Shown here: one piece after another, positions 27,289 to 36,905 of the stretch | How positions within the stretch are numbered: position 1 is the first letter of the stretch | Layout: every line of letters starts with the position of its first letter | Source of the DNA: Streptomyces niveus | GTDB taxonomy: Bacteria; Actinomycetota; Actinomycetes; Streptomycetales; Streptomycetaceae | Assembly: GCF_002009175.1 (NCBI RefSeq) | Contig: NZ_CP018047.1 | Location: 3,100,001 to 3,164,000, forward strand | DNA: 64,000 nt | Direction of reading: 5' to 3' | The notes under the pieces: generated by a model | Databases searched by the model: none | What the model was told of the DNA's origin: nothing | What the model saw: only the letters and a program-made list of their open reading frames with translations | Made by a program: the position numbers and the translations under genes

Positions 27289-27747
27289 ATGACCTCGCGC
27301 ACCCTCCACTGGAAACTCGTCTTCGACACGACCGACCCGCACAGCCAGGCCGACTTCTGGGCCGAGGCGCTGGGTTACGAGGTCGAGGACAACAGCCCGC
27401 TTATCGAGCGGCTGCTGGGGATCGGAGCCGTACCGATCGAGCAGACGGTCGATTCGCACGGCCGCCGGGCCTGGCTCGATCTCACCGCCGTCCGCCATCC
27501 GGACGACCCCTTCGACCCGGACACGGGCGAGGGCATGGGCAGGCGCATCCTCTTCCAGCGCGTACCGGAGACGAAGGCCGGCAAGAACCGCGTCCACCTC
27601 GACGTACACGCCGAGAACGGCCGGCGGGCGGAGGAGGTGGCGAGGCTGGAGGGGCTGGGCGCGACGGCTCTGTACGAGGCGAACGAGCCCGGCGGCGTAT
27701 GGGTGACGATGACGGACCCGGAGGGCAACGAGTTCTGCGTGCAGTAG
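27289..27747 (+). CDS. VOC / glyoxalase-like protein
   Basis: 152 residues with the paired beta-alpha-beta units of the vicinal-oxygen-chelate fold. It opens LHWKLVFDTTDPHSQADFWAEALGYEVED and ends VWVTMTDPEGNEFCVQ, typical of the glyoxalase-like (PF18029) group. Possible metal ligands are sparse (HLDVHAEN), so enzyme activity is uncertain; several relatives bind drugs. It is placed after a drug-efflux regulator. The substrate is unknown. Confidence 0.87.
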   Translation: MTSRTLHWKLVFDTTDPHSQADFWAEALGYEVEDNSPLIERLLGIGAVPIEQTVDSHGRRAWLDLTAVRHPDDPFDPDTGEGMGRRILFQRVPETKAGKNRVHLDVHAENGRRAEEVARLEGLGATALYEANEPGGVWVTMTDPEGNEFCVQ

Positions 27748-27814
27748 CCAGGGGCGCCCAACAGGGGTACAGGTATCCGGAGTGCGAACACCCGTGTCCG
27801 ATTCCCGCTCTTGA

Positions 27815-28882
<1,068 letters not shown>

Positions 28883-28945
28883 CGGCCGCTCCCCCGGCAG
28901 CCACCCTCAGGAACTGACCTCAGGCCCTGAACTCACGCACTGAAC

Positions 28946-29908
28946 TCACGCACTGATGTCCTTCGCCGTGAAACGCGCCCAGGCCGCCGAGCCGAACACG
29001 GCCGCGTACACGCCCTGCAGACCGAGATTCCGCAGCACGTCGTCCCAGTAGAACGGCTCGCGGAGCAGATCGGCGAAGGACAGCCAGTAATGCGGGAAGA
29101 GGTATGGATGGATCCCGTGCAACTGCGGGATCGTGTCCAGGATCTGCACCGTGATCACCAGCCCGACCGTCGTCGCCATGGCAGCGATCCCGCTGTTGGT
29201 GAGCGTGGAGACGAACAGACCGAGCGCGGCGAGCCCGATCAGTGAGGCGGCGACCACCAGCGCTATCAGCAGCGCCCTCAGCAGCCCTTCGCCGAAGGAG
29301 ATGCGCGTGCCGGAGATCGTGGTGACCTCGCCGAGCGGGAAGAGCAGCGCCCCCACGATCAGCGCCGAGACCGCCACCGCCACCGTCGCGGCCAGACAGA
29401 ACACCAGCGTCGCCGCGTACTTGGCCAGCAGCAGCCGGGTCCGGCCCGCCGGGGCGACCAGCAGATAGCGCAGGGTGCCGGCGTTCGCCTCGCCCGCGAC
29501 CGAGTCACCCGCGACGACGCCGACCGCCATCGGGAGGAAGACCGGCAGGGTGGCGGCGAGCGCGGCGAAGACGAGGAACAGCCCGTTGTTGGTGATCTGC
29601 GTGAGGAAGGCCGGGCCGCCCTGGCCCCCACCGCCGACCGAACCGCCGTCGCCCGTCTCGATCTTGATGGCGATGCCGATCAGGACCGGTACGGCGGCCA
29701 GCACGCCCAGCAGCGCGAGGGTGCGCCAGCGGCGGAAGGTGGTGGTCAGCTCGGAGCGGAGGAGCCCGAACGTCCACAGCGGCGATACGGCGCGAGCGGC
29801 GACGCTGCCCGTGCCTGTACGTGTACCCGTACCTGTACCGACGTCCGCACCCGTACCGGCGTCCGTACCCGCGTCCGTGTCCGTACCCGCGTCCTCAACC
29901 CGCGACAT
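28946..29908 (-). CDS. ABC exporter permease (ABC-2 type)
   Basis: 320 residues with six membrane helices. The N-terminal ~36 residues are a Gly/Thr/Asp low-complexity stretch encoded by a 6-nt-unit repeat. ABC-2 features include GDSVAGEANAGTLRYLLVAPAGRTRLLLAK between helices 2 and 3. It overlaps the ATPase gene by 14 nt and is its translocation partner. The cargo is unknown. Confidence 0.92.
   Translation of the reverse strand: MSRVEDAGTDTDAGTDAGTGADVGTGTGTRTGTGSVAARAVSPLWTFGLLRSELTTTFRRWRTLALLGVLAAVPVLIGIAIKIETGDGGSVGGGGQGGPAFLTQITNNGLFLVFAALAATLPVFLPMAVGVVAGDSVAGEANAGTLRYLLVAPAGRTRLLLAKYAATLVFCLAATVAVAVSALIVGALLFPLGEVTTISGTRISFGEGLLRALLIALVVAASLIGLAALGLFVSTLTNSGIAAMATTVGLVITVQILDTIPQLHGIHPYLFPHYWLSFADLLREPFYWDDVLRNLGLQGVYAAVFGSAAWARFTAKDISA
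29811..29890. repeat. Imperfect 6-nt tandem repeat (GTACCC/GTACCT)
   Basis: About 80 bp of GTACCN and GTCCGN units within the 5' end of the permease gene, giving the alternating Gly-Thr/Ala-Asp N-terminus. Six-nt units keep frame, so copy-number change would alter only tail length. Confidence 0.75.
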
Positions 29909-30845
29909 CGAATCCCTCCCCGGTCAGAGCCACGAACGCGTCCTCCAGCGACGCCCGCTCGACCCCGAAGGCCCGTACGCGCACCCCCGCCCGTACCAGC
30001 TCGGCGTTCAGCTCAGCCGGCTCGGCCGGCTCCCCCTCGCCGGACACCGGCAGCTCCCCGGTCACCCTGTCCCCGGCCACGGTCACATCGGTGACCCCCA
30101 GCTCCTTCAGCACCCGCGCCGCGTCCCCCGGATCGGGCGTCGTGACCGCCAGCCGACCCCGGGTGCCCGCCGCCAGCTCGGCGACCGTGCCCTGGGTCAG
30201 CAGCCGCCCGCGCGCCATCACGGCCGCGTGCGTGCACACCTGCTCGATCTCGTCCAGCAGGTGCGAGGAGAGGAAGACCGTCGTCCCCTCCCCCGCCAGC
30301 TCCCGCACCAGCGCCCTGATCTCCCGCATGCCCTGCGGGTCGAGCCCGTTCGTCGGCTCGTCGAGCACCAGGAGTCTGCGCGGCTGGAGCAGCGCGGCGG
30401 CGAGCGCGAGCCGCTGTTTCATGCCCAGCGAGTACGCCTTCGCCTTCTTCCCGCCCGCCGCCGTGAGCCCGACCCGTTCCAGGGCCCCGGCCACCCGGGC
30501 CCGCCGGGTGCGCGGATCGGCGGTGGGGTCGGCGGAGTCGTACCGCAGGAGATTGTCGCGGCCGTTCAAGTACCCGTACAGCGCGGGCCCTTCGATCAAC
30601 GCGCCGACGTGCGGCAGTACGGCCCCGGCGGCGCGCGGCATGGCGCGGCCGAGGACCGACGCGGTGCCCTCGGTCGGTTCGATCAGGCCCATCAGCATGC
30701 GGATGGTGGTGGTCTTGCCCGAGCCGTTGGGTCCGAGGAATCCGAAGACGCTGCCGGCGGGCACGGCGAGGTCGAGACGGTCGACCGCGAGCTGCCCGCC
30801 CCGGTAGCGCTTGCTGAGCCCGCGTGTCTCTATGACGACGGTCAT
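29895..30845 (-). CDS. ABC exporter ATPase
   Basis: 316 residues. Walker A GPNGSGKTT (38-46), signature YSLGMKQRLALAAALL, Walker B LLVLDEPTNGLDP and the switch His in SSHLLDEIE are all intact. The C-terminal ~80 residues form the extension common in CcmA/NatA-like exporters. ATG 30845 begins TVVIETRGLSKRY; the upstream 9 codons are unsupported. It is first gene of a pair with the permease. Resistance or lipid export is plausible but unassigned. Confidence 0.95.
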   Translation of the reverse strand: MTVVIETRGLSKRYRGGQLAVDRLDLAVPAGSVFGFLGPNGSGKTTTIRMLMGLIEPTEGTASVLGRAMPRAAGAVLPHVGALIEGPALYGYLNGRDNLLRYDSADPTADPRTRRARVAGALERVGLTAAGGKKAKAYSLGMKQRLALAAALLQPRRLLVLDEPTNGLDPQGMREIRALVRELAGEGTTVFLSSHLLDEIEQVCTHAAVMARGRLLTQGTVAELAAGTRGRLAVTTPDPGDAARVLKELGVTDVTVAGDRVTGELPVSGEGEPAEPAELNAELVRAGVRVRAFGVERASLEDAFVALTGEGFDVAG

Positions 30846-30984
30846 CCCACGCCCATCCCTTCTCCCGGCCACGTACCCCGCACCCCGTGTGCCGACTTGC
30901 CGACGGCTGACGGGGCACGGCTCACGGCGGACAGCGGTTCGCCCCGCCGTACGGAGCGTACGACGGGGCGGTCCACTCGTGTGC

Positions 30985-31010
30985 GGTACCGAGGCACCTC
31001 GGTACCGAGG
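30985..31010. terminator. Palindrome after LolA-like gene
   Basis: GGTACCGAGG and CCTCGGTACC are perfect 10-bp arms separated by CA, and the right arm is itself part of the 14-nt palindrome CCTCGGTACCGAGG. Outer TGTGC/GCACA extends the stem. It lies 17 nt past the LolA-like stop; probably a terminator, but the tiny loop also fits a protein-binding site. Confidence 0.5.
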
Positions 31011-31026
31011 CGCCGCACACCTCGCG

Positions 31027-32301
31027 CTACTTCGCCTCGTTGGCGACCTTCACCAGCGCGTCCTTGGTTACCGCGCCGACGTAGACCTTGCCGTCGTCCG
31101 TCATCAGGGCGTTCACCAGGCGCGTCTTGAAGACCATGCCCGAACCGAACTTCCCCTCGACCTTGTCGCCCAGGGCGTCCATGAACTGCTGCGCCTGGGC
31201 CGGCACGTCCTCGGACACGGCACCGGCCGGGCTCTTGGCGCCCGTGTCGAGCTGGACCACCGAGGTCCATCCCTCACCGATGACGTTCGGCTCGGATCCG
31301 AGGCCCTCGGCGCCCTTGGGCACCTTGTGGGCCTCGTCCTTGCCGGCGGCCTTCGACTCGTCGGCCTCCGTCACCTTCGCGCCCTTGGGGGGCGAGAAGT
31401 CGAAGGTGGACGCGGCCGGCTTCGAGAAGTCGACCTTGGTGAAGCCGACGTCGATCGCCGCCTTGCCACCGCTGCTCGGCAGGAGGGTGAACTTCAGCGG
31501 CGTACCAGTACTGGAGTCGACCGCGACCTTGATCGAGCCGACCGTCGAGCCGTCCTGCTTGGGCTTGATCACCAGCTGGTAGGCGTCACGGCCCGCGATC
31601 CGGGCCGTGCCGTCCACGGTGACCGAGGTGGTGTCACCCGCGGCCTTCAGCGCCTCCCGCGCGAAGTCCTGGGGCGTGGCGGGCACGTCCTTCGGAACGG
31701 CCTGGTCCTTGCCGTCCTCGCCCTTCGCCGAGTCCTTGCCCGAACCCTTCGCGCCGGCGGGCGCCTTGGCGTGGTACGCCTCGTTCGAGGCGCTGTCGTA
31801 CGCCCACACCTCGCCGCTGTTGTGGATCAGGCTGTACTCGGCGGCGCTGTCGAGGATCGACACCCGCTGCTTGTCGGGTCCGTCGGCGGCGACCCGCAGG
31901 GTGTGCTCGCCGGTCGCCAGCTCCATCATCCGGCCGGTCGGCTCGGCTGCCGAACCGCCCTTCTCGCCGTCTTCGGTACCGCCCTTCGGCGCGAACGCTC
32001 CCGCGGTGGCACCGCCCAGGCCGCCGATGGCGGGGATGCCGAGGTCCGTCTTGACCTTGACCGTGCCGGACAGCTGCTCGGTGTCGGACGCGGCGATCTT
32101 CTCGATCAGCTCCTGCGCGCTGATCTTCGGAAGTTCCGGATCGCCCGCCGCGGCGAGCGCGGGGACGAGGCCGATGGTCGCCGCGGCCACTCCGGCCACC
32201 GCGACCGGAACCACATAGCGCGCCGCTCTGCGACGGCCCGCCGGAAGCTCCCCGGCCTCGCCGTTCCCGCCGGTGATCTGTGCGCTGTCGTTCGGTGCCA
32301 T
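31027..32301 (-). CDS. Membrane-anchored LolA-like protein
   Basis: 424 residues. After a short cytoplasmic Arg-rich segment comes one membrane helix (about 30-50, YVVPVAVAGVAAATIGLVPA), then an exported region with the LolA/LolB-like fold: ELIEKIAASDTEQLSGTVKVKTDLG, VAVDSSTGTPLKFTLL and VDFSKPAASTFDFSPP. Gram-positive relatives are thought to handle lipids or lipoproteins or act as envelope sensors; no activity is proven. A charged Lys/Gly linker of about 25 residues lies near residue 185. The start has GGAGGT 9 nt upstream; a TTGACG box at 32429-32424 may be its -35. It precedes an ABC exporter on the same strand. Confidence 0.82.
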   Translation of the reverse strand: MAPNDSAQITGGNGEAGELPAGRRRAARYVVPVAVAGVAAATIGLVPALAAAGDPELPKISAQELIEKIAASDTEQLSGTVKVKTDLGIPAIGGLGGATAGAFAPKGGTEDGEKGGSAAEPTGRMMELATGEHTLRVAADGPDKQRVSILDSAAEYSLIHNSGEVWAYDSASNEAYHAKAPAGAKGSGKDSAKGEDGKDQAVPKDVPATPQDFAREALKAAGDTTSVTVDGTARIAGRDAYQLVIKPKQDGSTVGSIKVAVDSSTGTPLKFTLLPSSGGKAAIDVGFTKVDFSKPAASTFDFSPPKGAKVTEADESKAAGKDEAHKVPKGAEGLGSEPNVIGEGWTSVVQLDTGAKSPAGAVSEDVPAQAQQFMDALGDKVEGKFGSGMVFKTRLVNALMTDDGKVYVGAVTKDALVKVANEAK

Positions 32302-32609
32302 GTGTGCCCTACCTCCGTGGTCGGCGGCTTCCGTCCTCTTCACTCGTCCACCCCTTGCCGCCATTCTCACTCGAATTGGTCCGGGGTGGTGCTCTCCATA
32401 AGACCAAATCGGCTAATAGGAAGCGTCAACCCCCGGGCGCAACCTCGCCTACTGCTTCGGGATGACAGGGGAAGCGGCCATCTCCCCCATCCAGTAGGGG
32501 ACGGGGGAGGAACAAGCCAGGGGTACGGGCCCGGTCGGGTGACGGGGCGTTGGACGGGCGTTGGACGAAGCGCCGGACAGAGCGCCGGACGGGGCGTCAA
32601 CAGGCGTGC
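32302..32609. other. 308-bp intergenic region
   Basis: Between the polyprenyl synthase stop and the LolA-like start, both on the minus strand. Holds the likely LolA-like promoter (TTGACG at 32429-32424 in an AT-rich patch) and, near 32560-32600, repeated GCGCCGGAC units. No ORF is supported. Confidence 0.5.
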
Positions 32610-33620
32610 TCAGCCCGCCCGGTGGACCACCGCGTCGCAGAGCTCCAGCAGTGCGGACTTCGCGTAGCACTCGGGCAGCGGGGCGAGCGCCGAGCGCGCC
32701 TCCTCGGCGTACCGGACGGTGTCGCGCCGCGCCTGCTCCAGCGCCGGGTGGGCGCGCAGCCCGACCAGCGCTTCCGCGTGCCGGGCGTCGTCCGTCAGGT
32801 CGCCGTCCAGCAGCTCCACGAGCGCCACGTCCTCCGGACGGCCGTGTGCCTGGGCCTGCTCGCGCAGCAGCAGCACCGGCAGCGTGGGGATGCCCTCGCG
32901 CAGGTCGGTGCCGGGGGTCTTGCCGGACTCGTGGGAGTCGCTGGCGATGTCCAGGACGTCGTCGGCGAGCTGGAAGGCGACGCCGAGCCGCTCACCGTAC
33001 TGGGTGAGGATGTCGGTGACCGTCTCGTCGGCGCCGGACGTCAGCGCGCCGAAGCGGCCCGACACGGCGAACAGGGCGCCGGTCTTGCCGGCGAGCACGT
33101 CGAGGTAGTGGCTGACGGGGTCGCGCCCGTCGCGCGGTCCCGCCGTCTCCAGGATCTGACCCGTGACCAGCCGTTCGAACGCCTCGGCCTGGATGCGTAC
33201 GGCCTCCGGCCCGAGGTCCGCCAGGATGTGCGAGGCGCGGGCGAAGAGGAAGTCACCGGTGAGGACCGCGACGGAGTTGCCCCAGCGGCTGTTGGCGCTG
33301 TCCACACCCCGGCGTACGTCCGCCTCGTCCATCACGTCGTCGTGGTAGAGCGTCGCCAGGTGGGTCAGCTCGACGACGACGGCCGCCGGCACGATCCCGG
33401 GGGCGTACGGGTCGCCGAACTGGGCCGCCAGCATCACGACCAGCGGCCGGAACCGCTTGCCGCCGGCGCGCACCAGATGCTGCGCGGCTTCCGTGATGAA
33501 CGGGACCTCGCTCTTGGTGGCTTCGAGGAGACCCGCCTCCACGGCCGACAATCCGTTCAGGACATCGGCTTCAAGAGCCGGGTCCCGCACGCTCAACCCG
33601 AACGGCCCGACGACGGTCAC
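32610..33620 (-). CDS. Long-chain trans-polyprenyl diphosphate synthase
   Basis: 336 residues. The first Asp-rich motif DDVMD (94-98) and second DDVLD (220-224) bind Mg-diphosphate. GGKRFRPL (53-60) is the IPP site. The residues before the first motif are small (HLATLYHDD), which fits a long product, probably the C45 side chain of menaquinone-9. GTG 33620 follows AGGAG. Placed between two menaquinone-using nuo operons and near mqn genes, it most likely supplies the quinone tail. Exact chain length cannot be read from sequence. Confidence 0.93.
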   Translation of the reverse strand: MTVVGPFGLSVRDPALEADVLNGLSAVEAGLLEATKSEVPFITEAAQHLVRAGGKRFRPLVVMLAAQFGDPYAPGIVPAAVVVELTHLATLYHDDVMDEADVRRGVDSANSRWGNSVAVLTGDFLFARASHILADLGPEAVRIQAEAFERLVTGQILETAGPRDGRDPVSHYLDVLAGKTGALFAVSGRFGALTSGADETVTDILTQYGERLGVAFQLADDVLDIASDSHESGKTPGTDLREGIPTLPVLLLREQAQAHGRPEDVALVELLDGDLTDDARHAEALVGLRAHPALEQARRDTVRYAEEARSALAPLPECYAKSALLELCDAVVHRAG

Positions 33621-33938
33621 GAGGGGTACTCCTGTCTGCTGACGATCACATGGATTGTCGATGTGTCGCTGCTGTCATTCAAGTCAGCGTATCCGGTCGG
33701 GTTTCGATCACCGTGGGCGCCTTCCCGGCTCCACCCGTATGTTCTTGATCAGTAAATACGACAGGGACTGACCCTCTTTGTCCGCTCCCCCTGCCCGTTC
33801 GGGCTACCGCCGGTACGGTCCCCCAACACCCCACCACACTCAGGCCCTTTCGGTCATTGCGCGCTTTTTATCACTGCCGCCGCCGGGCAACACCGACGTA
33901 ACGTGTCCCGCATCGATCCGGAAAGCGAGGCAGCACCG
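33621..33938. other. 318-bp divergent promoter region
   Basis: Between the polyprenyl synthase (minus) and fumarylacetoacetase (plus). AT-rich patches at 33640-33680, 33735-33770 and 33860-33875 mark likely promoter positions. No repeat or ORF is supported. Confidence 0.5.
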
Positions 33939-35162
33939 ATGCCCGAGCAGAGCCCGCTCGAACTGGCCGAGGGCGATCCCTTCGGCCCGCACAACCTCCC
34001 ATACGGCGTCTTCACCACGGCCGACCAGCCCGAACGGCGCCGCCTCGGGGTCCGCGTCGGCGGCCATGTGCTCGACGCGGGAGCCGCCGCGCACGCGCTG
34101 GGCTCCCCGTACGCCGCGCTGCTCGACCAGCCCGGCCTCAACCCGCTGATGGCCGCCGGACGCACCGCCTGGCGCGATGTGCGCCGCGCGCTCACCGCCT
34201 GGGTCACGGTCCCCGCCCACCGTCCGGACATAGAGCCGCTGCTGCACCCGCTCGGTGCGGTCACGATGCACCTTCCGTACGAGGTCGCCGACTACGTCGA
34301 CTTCTACGCGAGCGAGCACCACGCCACCAACGTGGGCCGGATCTTCCGGCCCGACGGTGACGCGCTGACCCCCAACTGGAAGCATCTGCCGATCGGCTAC
34401 CACGGCAGGGCCGGCACGATCGTCGTCTCGGGTACGGACGTGACGCGCCCGTCCGGGCAGCGCAAGGCGCCCTCGGACCCGGCACCGGTCTTCGGGCCCT
34501 CCGTCAAGCTCGACATCGAGGCGGAGGTCGGCTTCGTCGTCGGCACGCCCTCGCGGCAGGGCAGCCCGGTGGAGCTGGCCTCCTTCCGCGACCATGTCTT
34601 CGGCCTCTCCCTGCTCAACGACTGGTCGGCGCGGGACATCCAGGCCTGGGAGTACGTTCCGCTCGGCCCGTTCCTCGGCAAGTCCTTCGCCACTTCCGTA
34701 TCGGCCTGGGTGACGCCTCTGGAGGCCCTGGACGCGGCCCGCGTGGCGCCCCCGGCCCGTACCCACGACCTGCTCCCCTATCTGGACGACGCGGACGAGG
34801 AGGAGCCTGGCGGCTTCGACCTGCGGATCTCCGTGTCCCTCAACGGCCGGGTGATCTCCGAACCGCCGTTCTCCACCATGTACTGGACGGCGGCCCAGCA
34901 GCTGGCCCATATGACGGTCAACGGCGCGTCGCTCCGTACGGGAGACCTCTTCGCCTCGGGCACGGTCAGCGGCGGCCGCCGCGAGGAGCGCGGCTCCTTC
35001 CTCGAACTCACCTGGAACGGCACCGAGCCCCTCGAACTGCCCGACGGCAAGCGGACGTTCCTCGAGGACGGCGACGAGATCACCCTGACAGCCTGGGCCC
35101 CGGGCCCGGACGGCACCCGGGTGGGCCTCGGCGAGGTGACGGGCCGGATCGTCGCCGGTTGA
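33939..35162 (+). CDS. fahA: Fumarylacetoacetase
   Basis: 407 residues. It cleaves fumarylacetoacetate to fumarate and acetoacetate, the last step of tyrosine catabolism. The metal and active-site segments are complete: DYVDFYASEHHATNVG, PIGYHGRAGTIVVSGTDV, KLDIEAEVGFVVG and LNDWSARDIQAWEYVPLGPF. The length equals bacterial FAH. ATG 33939 (GCGAGG 8 nt upstream) is preferred over GTG 33903. It stands alone; no homogentisate dioxygenase is adjacent. A strong hairpin separates it from the convergent nuoN. Confidence 0.95.
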   Translation: MPEQSPLELAEGDPFGPHNLPYGVFTTADQPERRRLGVRVGGHVLDAGAAAHALGSPYAALLDQPGLNPLMAAGRTAWRDVRRALTAWVTVPAHRPDIEPLLHPLGAVTMHLPYEVADYVDFYASEHHATNVGRIFRPDGDALTPNWKHLPIGYHGRAGTIVVSGTDVTRPSGQRKAPSDPAPVFGPSVKLDIEAEVGFVVGTPSRQGSPVELASFRDHVFGLSLLNDWSARDIQAWEYVPLGPFLGKSFATSVSAWVTPLEALDAARVAPPARTHDLLPYLDDADEEEPGGFDLRISVSLNGRVISEPPFSTMYWTAAQQLAHMTVNGASLRTGDLFASGTVSGGRREERGSFLELTWNGTEPLELPDGKRTFLEDGDEITLTAWAPGPDGTRVGLGEVTGRIVAG

Positions 35163-35196
35163 GGGCCCGCCCGGTCCGGGTGCGGACAGCACACGG

Positions 35197-35232
35197 CCGC
35201 GGGGTCCCACCGGTGTCGGTGGGGCCCCGCGG
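35197..35232. terminator. Bidirectional terminator fahA / nuoN
   Basis: 16-nt arms CCGCGGGGTCCCACCG and CGGTGGGGCCCCGCGG with a 4-nt loop. It lies between two convergent genes, so it probably ends both transcripts, including the 16-kb nuo mRNA. Confidence 0.85.
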
Positions 35233-35252
35233 TGCGTGTGCGCGTACGGGAA

Positions 35253-36905
35253 CTACCGGACGAAGACGCCCGCCTGGCTCGCCAGATCGAGGAAGTACTG
35301 GGGCGCGATGCCCAGTACCACCGTGACGGCGACGCCCACGCCGATCGTGGTCATCGTCAGCGGGGAGGGCACGGCGACCGTGGGGCCGTCCGCCTTCGGC
35401 TCGCTGAAGAACATGAGCACGATGACCCGGATGTAGAAGAACGCGGCGATCGCCGACGAGATCACACCGACCACGACCAGCGCCCCGGCGCCCCCGTCGG
35501 CCGCCGCCTTGAAGACGGCGAACTTGCCCGAGAAGCCCGAGGTCAGCGGGATACCGGCGAAGGCCAGCAGGAAGACCGCGAAGACCGCGGCCACCAGTGG
35601 CGAACGCCGTCCCAGCCCCGCCCACTTGGACAGATGCGTCGCCTCGCCGCCCGCGTCGCGCACCAGCGTCACGACGGCGAACGCGCCGACCGTGACGAAG
35701 GAGTACGCCGCCAGGTAGAAGAGGACGGAGGAGATGCCCTGGTCCGTCATGGCGATGACACCGGCCAGGATGAAGCCCGCGTGCGCGATCGACGAGTACG
35801 CCAGGAGGCGCTTGATGTCGGTCTGGGTGATGGCGACGATCGCACCGAACAGCATGGTGAGAATCGCGACGCCGAACATCACCGGCCGCCAGTCCCAGCG
35901 CAGCCCGGGCAGCACCACGTAGAGCAGCCGCAGCAGCGCGCCGAACGCCGCCACCTTCGTCGCGGCGGCCATGAAGCCGGTGATCGGTGTGGGCGCGCCC
36001 TGGTAGACGTCCGGGGTCCACATGTGGAACGGCACCGCGCCGACCTTGAAGAGCAGACCCATCAGGATCATCGCGCCGCCGATGAGCAGCAGCGCGTCGT
36101 TGCCCATGGTCTGCGCGAGGACCGGGTCGACGGTGGTGACCGAGCCGTCGACGACGGCCGCGATGCGCGCGTACGACACCGAGCCCGCGAAGCCGTACAG
36201 CAGCGCGACACCGAAGAGCAGGAACGCGGAGGAGAACGCGCCGAGCAGGAAGTACTTCACCGCGGCCTCCTGCGACATCAGCCGCTTGCGGCGGGCCAGC
36301 GCGCACAGGAGGTAGAGCGGGAGGGAGAAGACCTCCAGCGCGATGAAGAGCGTCAGCAGGTCGTTGGCCGCCGGGAAGACCAGCATGCCGGCCACCGCGA
36401 ACAGCGCGATCGGGAAGACCTCGGTGGTGGTGAACCCGGCCTTGACGGCCGCCTTCTCGCTCGCGCTGCCGGGCACCGAGGCGCCCTGGGCGGCGAAGGA
36501 GTCGACCCGGTTGCCGTGGCTCGCCGGGTCGAGCCTGCGCTCGGCGAAGGTGAACACGGCCACGATCGCCGTGAGCAGGATGACGCCCTGGAGGAACAGC
36601 GCGGGGCCGTCCACGGCGATGGCGCCCATGGCGGCGAGGTGCGCCTTGGTGCTGCCGTATCCGCCCGCCGCGAGGGCGACCACCGCGGCGAACGCGGCGG
36701 CCAGGGCGACGACCGAGAGGAAGAGCTGCGCGTAGTACCGCCCCTTCCTCGGGACGAAGGCCTCGAGGAGGATGCCCACGACGGCGGCGCCCAGCACGAT
36801 CAGCACGGGGGCCAGTTGCGCGTATTCGATCTTGGGGGCCTGGATCTTGTCGATCCCCTGGGCCGCCGTCGTTGTCCACAGGCTGTGGACAGCTGTCGCA
36901 CTCAC
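35253..36905 (-). CDS. nuoN: NADH:quinone oxidoreductase subunit N
   Basis: 550 residues and 14 helices. Channel residues: Glu in LFIALEVFSLPLYLL, Lys in GLLFKVGAVPFHMWTPDVY, Lys in AAATKVAAFGALL and Lys in GFSGKFAVFKAA. GTG 36905 overlaps the nuoM stop as GTGA. It ends the fourteen-gene operon. Confidence 0.97.
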   Translation of the reverse strand: MSATAVHSLWTTTAAQGIDKIQAPKIEYAQLAPVLIVLGAAVVGILLEAFVPRKGRYYAQLFLSVVALAAAFAAVVALAAGGYGSTKAHLAAMGAIAVDGPALFLQGVILLTAIVAVFTFAERRLDPASHGNRVDSFAAQGASVPGSASEKAAVKAGFTTTEVFPIALFAVAGMLVFPAANDLLTLFIALEVFSLPLYLLCALARRKRLMSQEAAVKYFLLGAFSSAFLLFGVALLYGFAGSVSYARIAAVVDGSVTTVDPVLAQTMGNDALLLIGGAMILMGLLFKVGAVPFHMWTPDVYQGAPTPITGFMAAATKVAAFGALLRLLYVVLPGLRWDWRPVMFGVAILTMLFGAIVAITQTDIKRLLAYSSIAHAGFILAGVIAMTDQGISSVLFYLAAYSFVTVGAFAVVTLVRDAGGEATHLSKWAGLGRRSPLVAAVFAVFLLAFAGIPLTSGFSGKFAVFKAAADGGAGALVVVGVISSAIAAFFYIRVIVLMFFSEPKADGPTVAVPSPLTMTTIGVGVAVTVVLGIAPQYFLDLASQAGVFVR

